Positions 24,067-40,800 of a stretch of 54,067 bases of DNA are shown here, in pieces. The stretch is taken from assembly GCA_027604505.1 (NCBI GenBank), contig JADIIX010000083.1, positions 1-54,067 of the forward strand, in the 5' to 3' direction. The translations under genes were made by a program, and so were the position numbers. Numbering within the stretch: the stretch's first letter is position 1; the number at the start of each line of letters is the position of its first letter. Source of the stretch: Gonapodya sp. JEL0774. Lineage: Eukaryota; Monoblepharomycota; Monoblepharidomycetes; Monoblepharidales; Gonapodyaceae. The notes under the pieces are model-generated. The model did not search any database. It was not told where the DNA came from and saw nothing but the letters and a program-made list of their open reading frames with translations.

Positions 24067-24854
24067 TGTTTTTGAAGTCAGTGTGACAGTGGTGATCGGA
24101 GGAGGTGGCTGCTGTGGTCGGGGATGCCACCACAGCACCCCTCTTCAGAAGACTGACCCACCCCAAACGCTTTTGAGTCTCGCGATGCCCGCTCCTGCCT
24201 ATTCCGTCCTTCCTTACAACACTCACCAACCACCATTAGCACCCACCCCTTCTTGAGCCGGTTAACAGGGCCACACTACGAGCCTTCGTTATCATTCGTC
24301 TCTCTCTTCCACACAACCCTTCCATCAGCGGACGCTGGACTCCCGCACCGCACTTTCTTTTGCTATTTCTTTCCGGGGTACATACATACCATGCTGTTCA
24401 ATGCAACCCCCAAAAGGTCGCTTTTATTCGGTCGTGGTGGACCTAGCTGGTACGCGCCGCACTAACTGCCAATGTTCACGAATAAGGCAATGGTGCTCCT
24501 CACACTGGCGTCCAAAAAATGGAAGGCTACCCTTCCTTCTAGACCGATCGCTCACAGACCTTCCCCCCCACCCCCACGTTGTTTTGTATTCCTTTTCTTT
24601 TGCTCCTTGTGTCGCAAGTTCCCCCACCGTAGGCCGCTACCACACTGCCACGCTGTATGTGCTTTCATGATTCTGTCTCACTACCTTACCCCACTAAGTT
24701 AGAAATATACAAATATATATATATCATTTCGCACCCCAATTCTGAGCTTGTTCTTGCCCTTTTCAAGGTCTGTCGCGACTGCCTCAGCATAGGGACCCAG
24801 CCACACATCCACGTGCAACGCAACAAGCACCACAGCATTGCCTGGCCCGTTTTC
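24067..24854. promoter_or_regulatory. divergent promoter region of dipeptidase and NTE1 genes
   Basis: The two genes are transcribed away from each other, so this 788-base stretch should contain both promoters. The NTE1 frame is open back to an ATG at 24657, so part of it could be coding; residues there do not look like the membrane anchor expected in NTE1. An alternating AT run lies near 24705-24725. Confidence 0.45.
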
Positions 24855-27800
24855 ATGACAGAAAGTGGCAGTGGAACAGGATCGTACATGGGCGACTCTG
24901 CACCCCTCATAGAATCGCATTCCGTGCCGGCGCCGAGGATGAGCTCCACAGGAAACGTGTCTTCCCAACCACATCCTCAACCCCTCGCCTTCGAGACGAA
25001 ATCGAGCTCCGTCGGAATTCCGCCTACCGTTTCGACACAAACTTCGGATCGAGCTCTCTTGGTAGCACCGGCATTGGACTCAGTGCTCTCGGATACAAAC
25101 TCAGTGACGGACCACTCTGGCATGACCCGGTTCAAGGCGGCCGCCAAAGCTGCCGTGGCTGCCTCTCATCAAGGATCTTTTCACTCTACTGGAAATGGAG
25201 ATTTGGCTTCCAGTAGCTCGGTTGGCAGTCACGGGTTGAGACTGGCGGAGGTGGTGGAAGAGGCGATTCAATTGGAAGAAGCAGTCAAGGGAGCACTGGG
25301 CAATATTCTCGGATTTTTGGATGTGAGGTCACTGTTCACTTCGTCGCATGTGCAGCTTACTGGATTTTTTCTCACTTGTGGACAGCATGAAGTGTTCGAG
25401 CGCATCGCTAAATCTGTGCAACATCGCTATTTAAAACCTGGGGAAATTCTGTTCAGCCCAACCGTTGCTTACAGTCATACCGCCGTCTTGGTACGGGGTC
25501 TTGTTAACATCTCCCACGTCGATTCCGCTGGCGAGCTCAACCTCCTGCATGTGGTCAAGCCTGGCCGCGTTGTCACATCCATGTTCACCATCATCGATGA
25601 ACTGGCAAACGTGACTTCACCGTACGTTGCAAAGAAGCAGTTCACATCTCCACAACAAATTCAAGCCTCTGCGGCAGAGGATGCTCTTGTTGCTGTAATC
25701 CCCATCGGAACTTTCTCGTCGCTTCTGCAAAGTCACCAAAAGGCAGCCGCGCAGGTCCTATCGATGTTCGTCTCACGTGTCAGTAAAGTTACGCTACCCT
25801 TTATCCGCCGATATCTGGGCTACTCAACAGAGCTGCTTCGAATTGTGCAAGCATCCGATGTCGTGAAATCAGCAGCTTCCGATTACGCTGCGTTCCTTGC
25901 AGCACTCAGCGTACCTACCCCCGTACCCTCAGAGGAAGCACCATCCAGCACTCTGAGTGGTCCAGACGTTCTTACCCGTCTGCGTTCCTGGACGGACGAT
26001 ACAGCACCCCTTTCTGTGGCGGATTCGGATACCATCAAACGTGTGTCACTCAATCTCATGGCTAGATCTCTGAGGTTATCTGTCGATGACTTTCCATCGG
26101 ACACACTGGAGGAGATGGAGATACAGTACCTCGAACCCGGCGAAGAGTTGGTTCAGGAGAGTCATAGTTTTGAGGGCTTGTGCCTCCTACTAGATGGCAC
26201 TTTGGAGGCAGTGTCGACGCCAATAACTCCCGGTCAGTCGTACACCCAATTTTGGGAGATTACGTCAGGAAGTCTAGCCGGGGCTCTGTCCGCAATTGTA
26301 CTGCAACAGTCTCCTGTCTTTTGGCGCGCGAAAACACCAGTTCGGTTCACCTTCCTGCCGAACTCAGTCTATCTAAAAGTTGCCGATGCCAACCCGAGTA
26401 TACTGCGGGAGCTTATGCGCAGCTTCATGGATGAGATTGGATTCTTCACCCTTGCTTTTGATTTTGCAACTGAATGGCGGTGAGCTTTGAATACTTCGGA
26501 AGACTGAGATAAGACGATATCTTACACGTCATCTGCACCCTCAAGACGTTACCCCACCGGATCTGTCATTTTGGAGCAGAACAAGCCCGCCAACTACGTT
26601 TACAAAATTGTTTCGGGTCGAATCCGCACCACAATCAAGTATGTCGGTGACAAAGAAGTCGACAGGCCTGCCCTCCCCAGAGATCTGAAGGCAGATCAGC
26701 CGCAGAAGGGTTTGTGGGACTTTTTAAGTTTGAAGAGGCCGAAAGGGGAAGGCACAGATGTGGAAATGAGTTCCAGTGCATCACCCATGAAGCCTCAAGC
26801 AGCACAACAGGATAACAGCACTCATTTTGTCTCACCATTTCTAAAGAGAAACACAACACGTCGAACTGTCCGTGCATTAGATCGCTTACCTACATCCGAA
26901 GAATCAGCGATGCTCTCTTTGGCGCCTATCGTGACTCACACTGATGAACCAATCCTGTTGTCGGAAAAGGGCTTCGGTGAGACCTTAGGAGAGGTACCTG
27001 TCTTGATTGATGGCACGTATGAGGACACTTGCAAAACTCTCCGAGACAGCCATGTTGCGACACTTCCGCGAAGCTTTTTCAGTTCCATGGTTAATACTTT
27101 CCCCGAGATGTCGAAGTCAATCAGCCGAATTATCGCAGAAAAGGCCGTAAAAACTGCCAAAGACGTAAGGGACTTGAGGTTTGCAGGAATGCGGAGTGGT
27201 GAGCAGTTTGGATTTGGGGATCCCGACGCTGATTATCACATTATCGGGATCATACCGACATCCAGAAAAGTGAGGGCGCGCCGTTTTTCTGAAAGATCCA
27301 AGTTAACTGAGGAAAACTCATTTCTCAACCTCCTTCAAGGTCCCCGTCAAAGATTTTGCATCAAAGTTTAGCGAAGGTTTCGAATCTGAGGGTGGAGAGA
27401 CTGCCATCATCTCGGAGCAGGATGCTCCTGAGCTGATGGGGTCGACACACGACTCCATGGCCGATTTAAGGCTCCAAGCATGGCTGCTCAATAAAGAGCA
27501 CCGCAACGCATATGTGCTCATGGTTGCGGACGGGAACCCTACATCCGTCTGGACCAAAGAGTGTGTGAAACAGTCCGACGTGCTCCTATTTGTTGCATTG
27601 GGAGATGGGAAACCAGATATCGGAGAATTCGAGGATGCCCTCCATCCGAATTCGCTTGCAGTGCGAAAGGTCCTTGTGTTACTGCACAAGACCAGAGTGA
27701 TCACTCCAGGAAGCACCAAGGAGTTCCTGGACAGAAGAAAATGGATAGCTCGGCATTTTCATGTGAGATGTGGCCCTCGACGACAGTGTAGAAGTGCATA

Positions 27801-29376
27801 TCAGTACCAACATTCTCCCCGTCTGTCGCAGATCGAAATGAACTCAATACCTGATCTTGTTGATGGCGCTTCTGTGCGCTCCACTCGATCCCAGAATTTT
27901 CTTCCCAACTTTCGTCCACAAGTGGATGAGCTCTTCTCCCAACTGGAGGCGATGCAGTTGCCCATCAAGCCGATCAAGCGATTGTGGGACATGTCGGGCG
28001 CCCAAAAGGTTAATGGGACCATGTCCGCTGACAGAAGCTCCGATTTCGCCAGGTTGGCAAGGCGGATGATGTGAGTCGATGAAGTTTTCGACGCAGAACG
28101 GATCTTTCTTTACATTGTGTCACTGGCAACAGGAACAAAGCGATCGGTATTGTTTTGGGTGGAGGGGGTGCGAAAGGATCCGCGCTTATCGGGGTCCTCG
28201 AGGTTCTCGAAAAGAATGGAATCTTTCCGGATTTTGTAGGTGGAACCTCGGCTGGAGCGTGCGTGGGTGCTGTGGGTACCTTGTTCTGTTCAAACCATTG
28301 CGTTTCTGGGGATCACACAATCTTGGCAGTTGTATGCCAGGTCTGGAAGTGTCGAGGAAACCAGAACTAAAATGGAATATCTCTACTATCGTTTCAATTC
28401 GACCTTGCGGATGATGAGCGATATCACATTGCCGGTCATAAGTCTTCTTCGAGGTGAGTTTGCTTGGACAATCTGTTGCTGTTCCTGGACATGCTTTCAT
28501 TCTGCTTATGCGCACAGCCAAATACTTCAATGACACCATCAAGGCAATCATTCATCCGGATGTGTACATAGAGGATTTTTGGCTACCGTACTTTTGTAAT
28601 GTCATTGGTGAGGACATTCGAGCTTGCCTAATAGGACGCGCAATAAATACCGTTTTCGAGCAGACATTACCAAGCTCCGGCACCGGTTCCTTCAAGAAGG
28701 CATTGCTTGGAGGCGTGTTCGTAGCTCAATGAGTTTGGCTGCCCTCTTGCCACCCGTGTCTGATGAGGATGGTTGTCTCCTAATGGATGGTGAGCAACCA
28801 CGTCCTTTAACGTCATCCATGTTTCGGTGCAGCAATGCATTTGAGTTCGTGCATTGACGCAGGTGGATACTACGATATCCTTCCGGCCGGTGTAATGAAG
28901 GCGTTTGGCGCCGCTCATACTATCGCCATTGATAGTGAGTTTTCGACAGGTGTTAGTTTTGTTGGTACCTACTCACTGCTTGTATATCTCTGTCTCGCTA
29001 GTCGGAGGTTTGTTCGACATGCGTCCGGTGGACCAGGACACGATACAGTTGTCGGGCTGGCGGGCATTGTTCATGAAACCCAAAGACAAGAAGAAATACA
29101 TGACCATACCAGGAGTGATGGACATTCAAAGTCGAGTTATGTTTCTCACCAGCAAACAGCGGGTTGTCGACGTAAAGAACATGGAGAACGTTTACTACGT
29201 CAGACCACCAATTGATATCTACGGTAGCTCCGACTGGAGTCGTTTCGAGGAATTGATTGGGGTTGGGGTTAAGGTGTGTGGGATCTCATTTTGGCTGCTT
29301 TGCGAGCTGTTGTTGTTGATGGCAGGTTTATATGATAGGCAACGTGGGAAATTCTCGTCGAATGGTGCAAAAATGA
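24855..29376 (+). CDS. NTE1: Lysophospholipase NTE1 (patatin-like, neuropathy target esterase family)
   Basis: Eleven exons, join(24855..26479, 26546..27269, 27340..27762, 27832..28070, 28133..28271, 28330..28453, 28518..28607, 28664..28789, 28863..28934, 29002..29273, 29326..29376), give 1294 residues. The regulatory half has three cyclic-nucleotide-binding-like domains (about residues 170-340, 410-540 and 545-760), with degenerate phosphate-binding cassettes. The C-terminal patatin domain shows the oxyanion loop GIVLGGGGAKGSALIGVLEV, the nucleophile elbow GGTSAGACVGALYAR with catalytic Ser, EDFWLPYFCNV, SSMSLAALLPP, MDGGYYDILPAGV with the catalytic Asp, and a C-terminal DIQSRVMFLTSKQ and RPPIDIY. 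Family members deacylate phosphatidylcholine at the ER. The N-terminal membrane segment usual in NTE1 is not obvious, so an upstream exon may be missing. Confidence 0.9.
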
Positions 29377-29381
29377 GAGGA

Positions 29382-29447
29382 TCTCAAACGTTTTTGGTCT
29401 CGACGAACAAAAACTCTCAAACGTTTTTGCTCTCGACGAACAAAAAC
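29382..29447. repeat. two 33-bp tandem repeats with internal hairpins, in the NTE1 3' flank
   Basis: Units at 29382-29414 and 29415-29447 differ by one base. Each contains GTTTTTG and, 11 bases on, CAAAAAC, so each can form a small stem-loop. The pair begins five bases after the NTE1 stop codon and would lie in its 3' UTR. Confidence 0.85.
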
Positions 29448-29615
29448 TCTTAGAAAGCTCTTCCGCGATTTGAGATGAAAAAGTTAGCATCATAACTATT
29501 AACTTATATGTAGTAATTCTCTATTGCATTCACCTCCATTGATAACAGGTTTTGACAGTTATTCAACTTACTCATAAGCCACAATATTTACACATAAATC
29601 ATCATCAAAAATATT

Positions 29616-34460
<4,845 letters not shown>

Positions 34461-37451
34461 CTACTGCTCTCCAACAGCCGCTCTGTGCATCCCCACCATT
34501 TCATTCGCCACTTCACTTGAGGTTGCCAAATCACTCCCTGTCCCGCTCCACTCCATTTTGTTCATACCAGCACCACTGGTTCTTTCTGTTCCCGAAGCCA
34601 ACACTATCCTGACCCCCTCCATCCTCGCAGGTGCAGATCTCGCAAGCATAGAGACTGCTTCCACCTCACCAAGCCTTGGAGAACCTTCTCTTAAGGCTGC
34701 CAAGGTACGTGCAGTGAGTTCAGTTTCATTGTCAAGAGCTGAGGGCTGTATTTGGATCGGAGAGGAGCTCTCGAACACCAATCGCGGCAATCCCGCTCTC
34801 AAGGACTGCTGTGCATCGAAAACAACGGAGTTCCCAGAGCCTGTCGGAGATATCGCGACCATAGGCATTGCGCGATCGCGAGCACGACGGAGGCGAAGAA
34901 CTTCCCGGTTGAGCTCCAGGAGTTCGCGGCGAGTCCGAAGGAGATCGGCATCCTTGCGAAGGAGTGCATCTTGATAGGATGTGGTCAGTGACCGAGCTAG
35001 TAGAGAAAATGCTGGAAGGGAATGGGATTAATGAGATGTCGGTGAGTGAAGTGGTGTGATGACGATCCCGAGCTCCACAAAATGCAACACACCATCCGTC
35101 ATCTCCCGAGCTTGCAATGAAAAATCGGTACCTCCACCTTCTTTCACCCCTCCAATTGCGATTGTCGTCGGTGACCTTGCAACGGCTGTGGAGTCCGACC
35201 CCGCCGAAAGGTCCAATGCAAGAATTGGTCCCGCCAAATGTTTGGTGGGAGAAGATCCGGGCAGGTCAGTAGTAGAGGCTTGGCGCTTCAGGTTTTCCTG
35301 AAAACGGGTTCAGGGAGTTTCGATAAAGATGAACGACTAGTTCCGTGAATTATCAACTATCGCAGGTGCAGGCACCAACCTTGGTCTCCTTCGTTTCACC
35401 CTCACCTGCCCACCCTTCCTCCCACTCCTTGACGCTCACTCCACCTTTATTTCTCACCTTTAAATCCACCCCCCACTTTGCTAACAGCCGAACGACCTTC
35501 CAAGCACCCATCCGGGCTGCCACATTGACCGCAGTGTCCCCATTTGTGTCGACAGAATTTGCGAGGCGCAGCCATGACTCAACACGTTCATGAACGTCAG
35601 TGGTGCTCGCAGCAGGTTTCGAAGGGGCGAAGGTGGTGAAGGTGGAAGTGGAAGTGGATTCCGCGTTGCTTTCGAGAAATGGCTCAGTCCCATCATTTGT
35701 CCGCGGCAATGCGAAGTGCCCATGTACACATCCCAAATAGTACAGTAAAGCTGGTCTCATTCTCGAATCGTCCCATCCCTCGGCTACGTGATGGAGCACC
35801 GTTCGTCCCCTCTTGTCTGCATCGTGAAGGGATCCAGCCAGTAAAAGGAGCACTTCTGAGAACGTCCCCCTGTCGTAGCAGTTTGAGGTTGTCAAGGCAA
35901 GCATCAGGGGAGTGACGCCGAGGGGGTCAGGGATCGGGGTCGGGCATCGGCTGTACCGGGGCAGAAGTAGAATAAGCGCTCGAAGAATAGAAGGGCGGGA
36001 TAGAGATGCGGACCAGTGGAGAGCGGTACGGCTGGTCGAGAGTGTTTGAATTGAGTGATTTGCTCTATGTCCAACCCCTCTCAAGCTCACAACGCGACAT
36101 GGCCAGAGGCTCATGCCAACCCTCATAATCAGCTCACCCTTCATCATCAATCACTCCCTGTACGTCAACACCTGCTTCTATATCTCCCCTCTCAAGCCAT
36201 CCTGGTAACCTCGACCACTCCACCCCAGCTTCCACAAACGCCCTCACAATGCGCTCCTTAAATCTGTGCTGTCTTTCCGTAATCAGCTCTGCGCGATCTC
36301 TGGGAGTAGTCGGTGGCGGGGTGGCGAGAGGTCTGTGATGCGTGCGTGTTGGGCTGCGTGTGGGACTAGTGCTATGACTTTGGTGAACTTCTGACGGGTT
36401 AGAGTCAGTGGTTGCCCCAAAATAAGAGTTGGTGCCAGAATGTTGTTCATTTCCTGTTCCCGAGAACTCGTATTGCATATTGTTGGCTTCGTCACCACCG
36501 TCCTCCCCGTCGAAATCGGCCTGCTCATCATATTGGTCCTCGAAGTCATCATCTTCGTCATCTTCATCGGCGTACTTAGGTTTACGAGGTCTGGCAGGGT
36601 GATGGGCACGTGGTTTAGGGACCGGTTTGGTGTGAGGGGCACGTGCCGAGATGATAGGTGTACTGGGGGCTTCGCCGGGCGCGAAGGTCAGCAGCGGCTC
36701 AAGGAGGTCATATACTCCATAAGTGGAGCAAAGCTGGGCCGCCCGGTCAAACGGAATCCTAACAAATGACCAAGATTGCACTTAAATTTAGAAAACGAAG
36801 TAGCAATTCTCAGGTCCAATCAGCACGCAGAGGCGGTCGGAATTCTCCAATCTCGAAATACAGTTGGGCAGGCGGTAAGATGATTCCGTGAGATGGTAGC
36901 CATCGCGCATCCTTCTGTGGGCTGTTCCGAATAATCTTAAGCGCGATACCCGAGGCAGCGATTCGGTGTCATCCCGCAATTGACAGAGCCATCATCCCAT
37001 AAGACCGCTCGAATGTTCTCATGTGGTGAATTGCTGCTTCCGTCGGAGTGATCGACATAGTGTGTGGCCCACCATGCCGATGGTACCACTCGATCCCATG
37101 TCCGTCCCCGTCAAGCTCACCAAGTGCCCTGGTACTTTCCATACCCGCCCTGTACTTTCTCATGACGTCCTGCGAGGATCTCTCTCTCCAGGATCTTTGT
37201 TCGCCTGGCCTTGTCGACCCCTGCCACTTTGAGAATCTGTGTCGCGTTAAGGAACGAATCGCTCTGTCGCCGCATCACAGCTGTATTCCTGAGGGCGGAA
37301 GATGTCAGACAGAGTGAATCTTTGATCCCATCTGGCCTCGTCAGGCCCCTGGACATCAATCGGCTTGCCAGCAACCGACAACAACTCACTTCACGACGAT
37401 CTCATAGACAGGCACGCCTGAATAGACCGACGAATACATAGTCGGCACCAT
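34461..37451 (-). CDS. APSES/KilA-N transcription factor with ankyrin repeats (Mbp1/Swi4-like)
   Basis: Six exons, complement(join(34461..35011, 35093..35297, 35380..36031, 36138..36758, 37121..37288, 37390..37451)), give 752 residues. The N-terminal DNA-binding domain reads [53 protein letters not shown] and [20 protein letters not shown]. An acidic stretch follows, then ankyrin repeats ([50 protein letters not shown]) and a coiled-coil ([20 protein letters not shown]). Orthologues form MBF/SBF complexes that drive G1/S genes. The Trp codon of GTW is split by a 362-nt intron. APSES factors are fungus-specific, which fixes the kingdom. The end after the coiled coil is taken as the first stop; an extra 3' exon is possible. 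Confidence 0.9.
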
Positions 37452-37868
37452 TCCTGTTAGTGTACGGGAACGGTTGGGTGCTGATCGACAGAGTGCAACG
37501 GTGGGCGCGTTGCTGTGTGGGAAGGGATGAAATCCAAGGTGAGTTGAATGAATTCTCCGGTGAGCTGTACAAGCACCTTGGCACCAGCGGGATCGTTTAC
37601 CCTTGCTCGTAAATTTCCCTGGCCACCGTACAGTCCAAGTTTGGAAAGTATTATTATTTGAACACTTAATTACATTTTCATACTCTTTGACAACCTTTCC
37701 AATCCGTCCGCGTCGTAGATCAACGTTGTGAAAGCAATGGCGAGTATAGATTTGGTGTTCGACAGACAGAAAAATGCAGGATGTATATCAAACAAAATTG
37801 CTACATAACTCAATATGCGTGCAACGCCAAGACTGTAAAGTGTCGACCAATGCAAGCCCCGACTACAA
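37452..37868. other. intergenic between ABCB and APSES genes
   Basis: 417 bases upstream of the APSES start (37451) and downstream of the ABCB stop (37869). Expected to hold the APSES promoter. A minus-strand frame at 37402-37584 is not convincing. Confidence 0.4.
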
Positions 37869-40800
37869 TCATTTCCCTGCGTTTGCACCAAGCGACTGCT
37901 GCTGCGCCAGTTCCCAGTACAACCCTTTGTTCTCCATCAGCTTCTCGTGTGTGCCATACTCCTCCACCAGACCTGCATTGATAACTAGCAGACCACGGAA
38001 CGGTGAGATACCATGTCGCAAGAGACAGAAATCATGAACTTTACCATAAATGCAGTCCGCGTTCTGAATTGAGCTGAGACGATGGGCAATAACTACCGGA
38101 ACGTGCAACGAGATAGTGAGCAACTATTGCATCTCCGGCTGGGCAAACACCTCGAGAAATTTCGAACTAACCAACTGTGGTGCGTCCCTTGCTCGCGTCA
38201 TCTAGAGCTGCTTGAACCACTTTTTCTATTGGGTGATTCAGGCAGTGAGCAGGTGTGCCATATCATATAAAGCAAATTGAATCGCTGGAACTGACCTGAT
38301 TCAGAATCAAGCGCCGATGTCGCTTCGTCTAACAGCAGGAACTTCGGGTTCCGGATAAGGGCTCGGGCAATTGCAATTCTGCAAACATTTGAGGTCAATA
38401 CGTGTTCAGAAATATTCACGAGCAAATCAGAAACACCTCTGTTTTTGGCCACCACTGTCATCGTAAAATTTAAGTGGTTCGGTGAGCCGTCATATGCGGA
38501 CACTTTGAAGAAGTTCGTCAACCCACCTCAACAGCCCTCCCGATTCGCCGACCTCGGTCTCAAATCCGTTTTTGAGCTGAGAGATGAAGTTAAAAGCGTT
38601 TGCTTGCTTAGCAGCAGCCTGAATCATTTCCTGAGTCACCACAGATCCCTCTGGCATGCCATAAGAAATGTTTTCGGCAATCGAGCCTTCAAACAGCACC
38701 GGCTCTTGACCCACGAGAGCCATGCGTGATCGAAGCGAGGTAATATTCCAGTCTCGGACATTAGTGCCATCGACGTTCATGGAACCCTCAGTAACGTCAT
38801 AGAAACGCTCAATTAGACCGATGGTGGAAGATTTCCCGCTTCCTGAAGGGCCGACAAGCGCAACAGTTTGACCTGCTTTCGCTGAGATATTGACACCCCT
38901 GAGTACAGGGAAAGAGTTACGGAAGGGATAGGTGAAGTGAAGCTCCTTGGCTTCCACGTCGCCGGTTGAGGGTGGAGAGGCACCATCCGACCCTACTGCA
39001 TTAATGGAAGGCGTCCGATGAATGACAGAGAACACTGCGCCGGCAGAAATTTGGGCTTTGCTGAAAGAAGGGGCAAATGCCGATGCTTCACGCAAGGATT
39101 GTGGTCACAAACACACTAGACACAACGAAGGGCTCAGTGGACAAGAAAATTGGCTCACCTCGTCCTAAGCTCATAGCTGTGAAGAGTAATGCAAACAAAA
39201 CTTGTTGAAGTTGTGCACCTGAGTATTCTCCGTTGTACACCAACGTTCCACCTTTCGAAATGCGAGAGATGATTGGTCTCCTAAAATCACTGGACATATC
39301 CAGTAATCGAATACATACCATACCACCACGCAAATCCAGTGAACAGGAACTGAATGGCAGCAGAAGCACCAGCGGCAATAGCAGAGGTAACCGCACCCTT
39401 AACAGCTTTCTGGTAAGGCGGAATAAGGTCGTGGCAGTAGCGATCCCAGAAAAGCTTCTCCTTTGTTAGCATAGCCACTGTGCGAATTTGCGAAATCTGC
39501 GCGGCCGAACAACATAATTAGCACCGAAAAATATGGGGGCCATCGTGGAAACACACCGCTTCGTTAGCAATCTTGTTCGTTTCAATGGTTTCCACTCGTG
39601 AGGCTCGCCCAAAAAAGCTTTGCGTACGAGACTGGACCACAAAGGCTGCAACGAAGACGGGCAGAGTCGCAACAACAACCAGCGTGAACTTCCAACCGTG
39701 AATAAATGCAATTGTTAATCTGAAGTGACAGTTGAATGAGTTGTTTGAGAATCGTGAGAAGAAGAAACAATTTCGCACCCAGCAACGAGAGTCCCAACAA
39801 TTTGTAGACCCGCAGATAAGACATCGTTGAAAAGACTTTTCACTTGAGTAGCATCGTCAGCAAGTTTCGCGGTAAGCGCTCCAACGTTGTTTCGGGGATC
39901 GTCAAAGTATGCAACTGCAGAAATACGGTGTCACACAACACTTAAAGAAAATGAGCACTTAGCGATCAACCACGCACTTTCTTGGGTGACCAATGAGTAG
40001 AAAAACTTGGTTCGCAAGCGCAATGTGAATTGTTCCCCTGCAACCCCCCAGGCGCCGATATATCCACCAAAGATTATCAGCTAGGTGAAGTCTTGGTGAG
40101 CACAAAACTATGTGGGACTGCGTCGGAGAGAATCCACATCTCACCTGAGCGACACCAAGAACAAAATACAAGATGGCATAAAATTTCGCGTCGTCGAGAA
40201 TCGCTTGTCCCGTCTTCCCGAAGGCAGTAAGCATTCCAGAAAGGAGAATGGACATACACGGCTGACGATACAATGAGATCGTGCGGAATGTGCGCACATC
40301 GGACAGCGATGAAGGAGTAGTCAAACTCACCTGAACAGCACCAGCTCCCATGCTTCCAATTGAGCCCACGATTATCCAACGCATGCTTGGCATTGACAGT
40401 TTTACGATTTCACCCCATGGGATGGGGACCTCAGCATACTGGACAGCATCGTAGAATTAGAGAGATCCGAGCAGTCCTCCTACAAATATGCGAACCTTTT
40501 CCCTTTCTGACTTTTTCATTTCCTCCTCTTCTTTCTCGGCTGCCTCGAGTGCCTTTGCGATATCCACCTTTGAATTGAGCTTGCGGCCGTCGATTGCGAC
40601 CTTTGATGAAGACCGGCGTTCCGCAATTGCCTTGGCTGAAACTATCCGTTTCCCTGCAATTCGCGTACCCTTCTCATCGGTCCCACTACGTTTGCTGGAA
40701 GGTTTACTGTCGGTGATGCCAATTCTGCCACTTGATTTGCGAGTCTCGGTCATGGCAATGGCTCCATCGGCGGCTCCACCAGCGGCGTCATGGAGATCCG

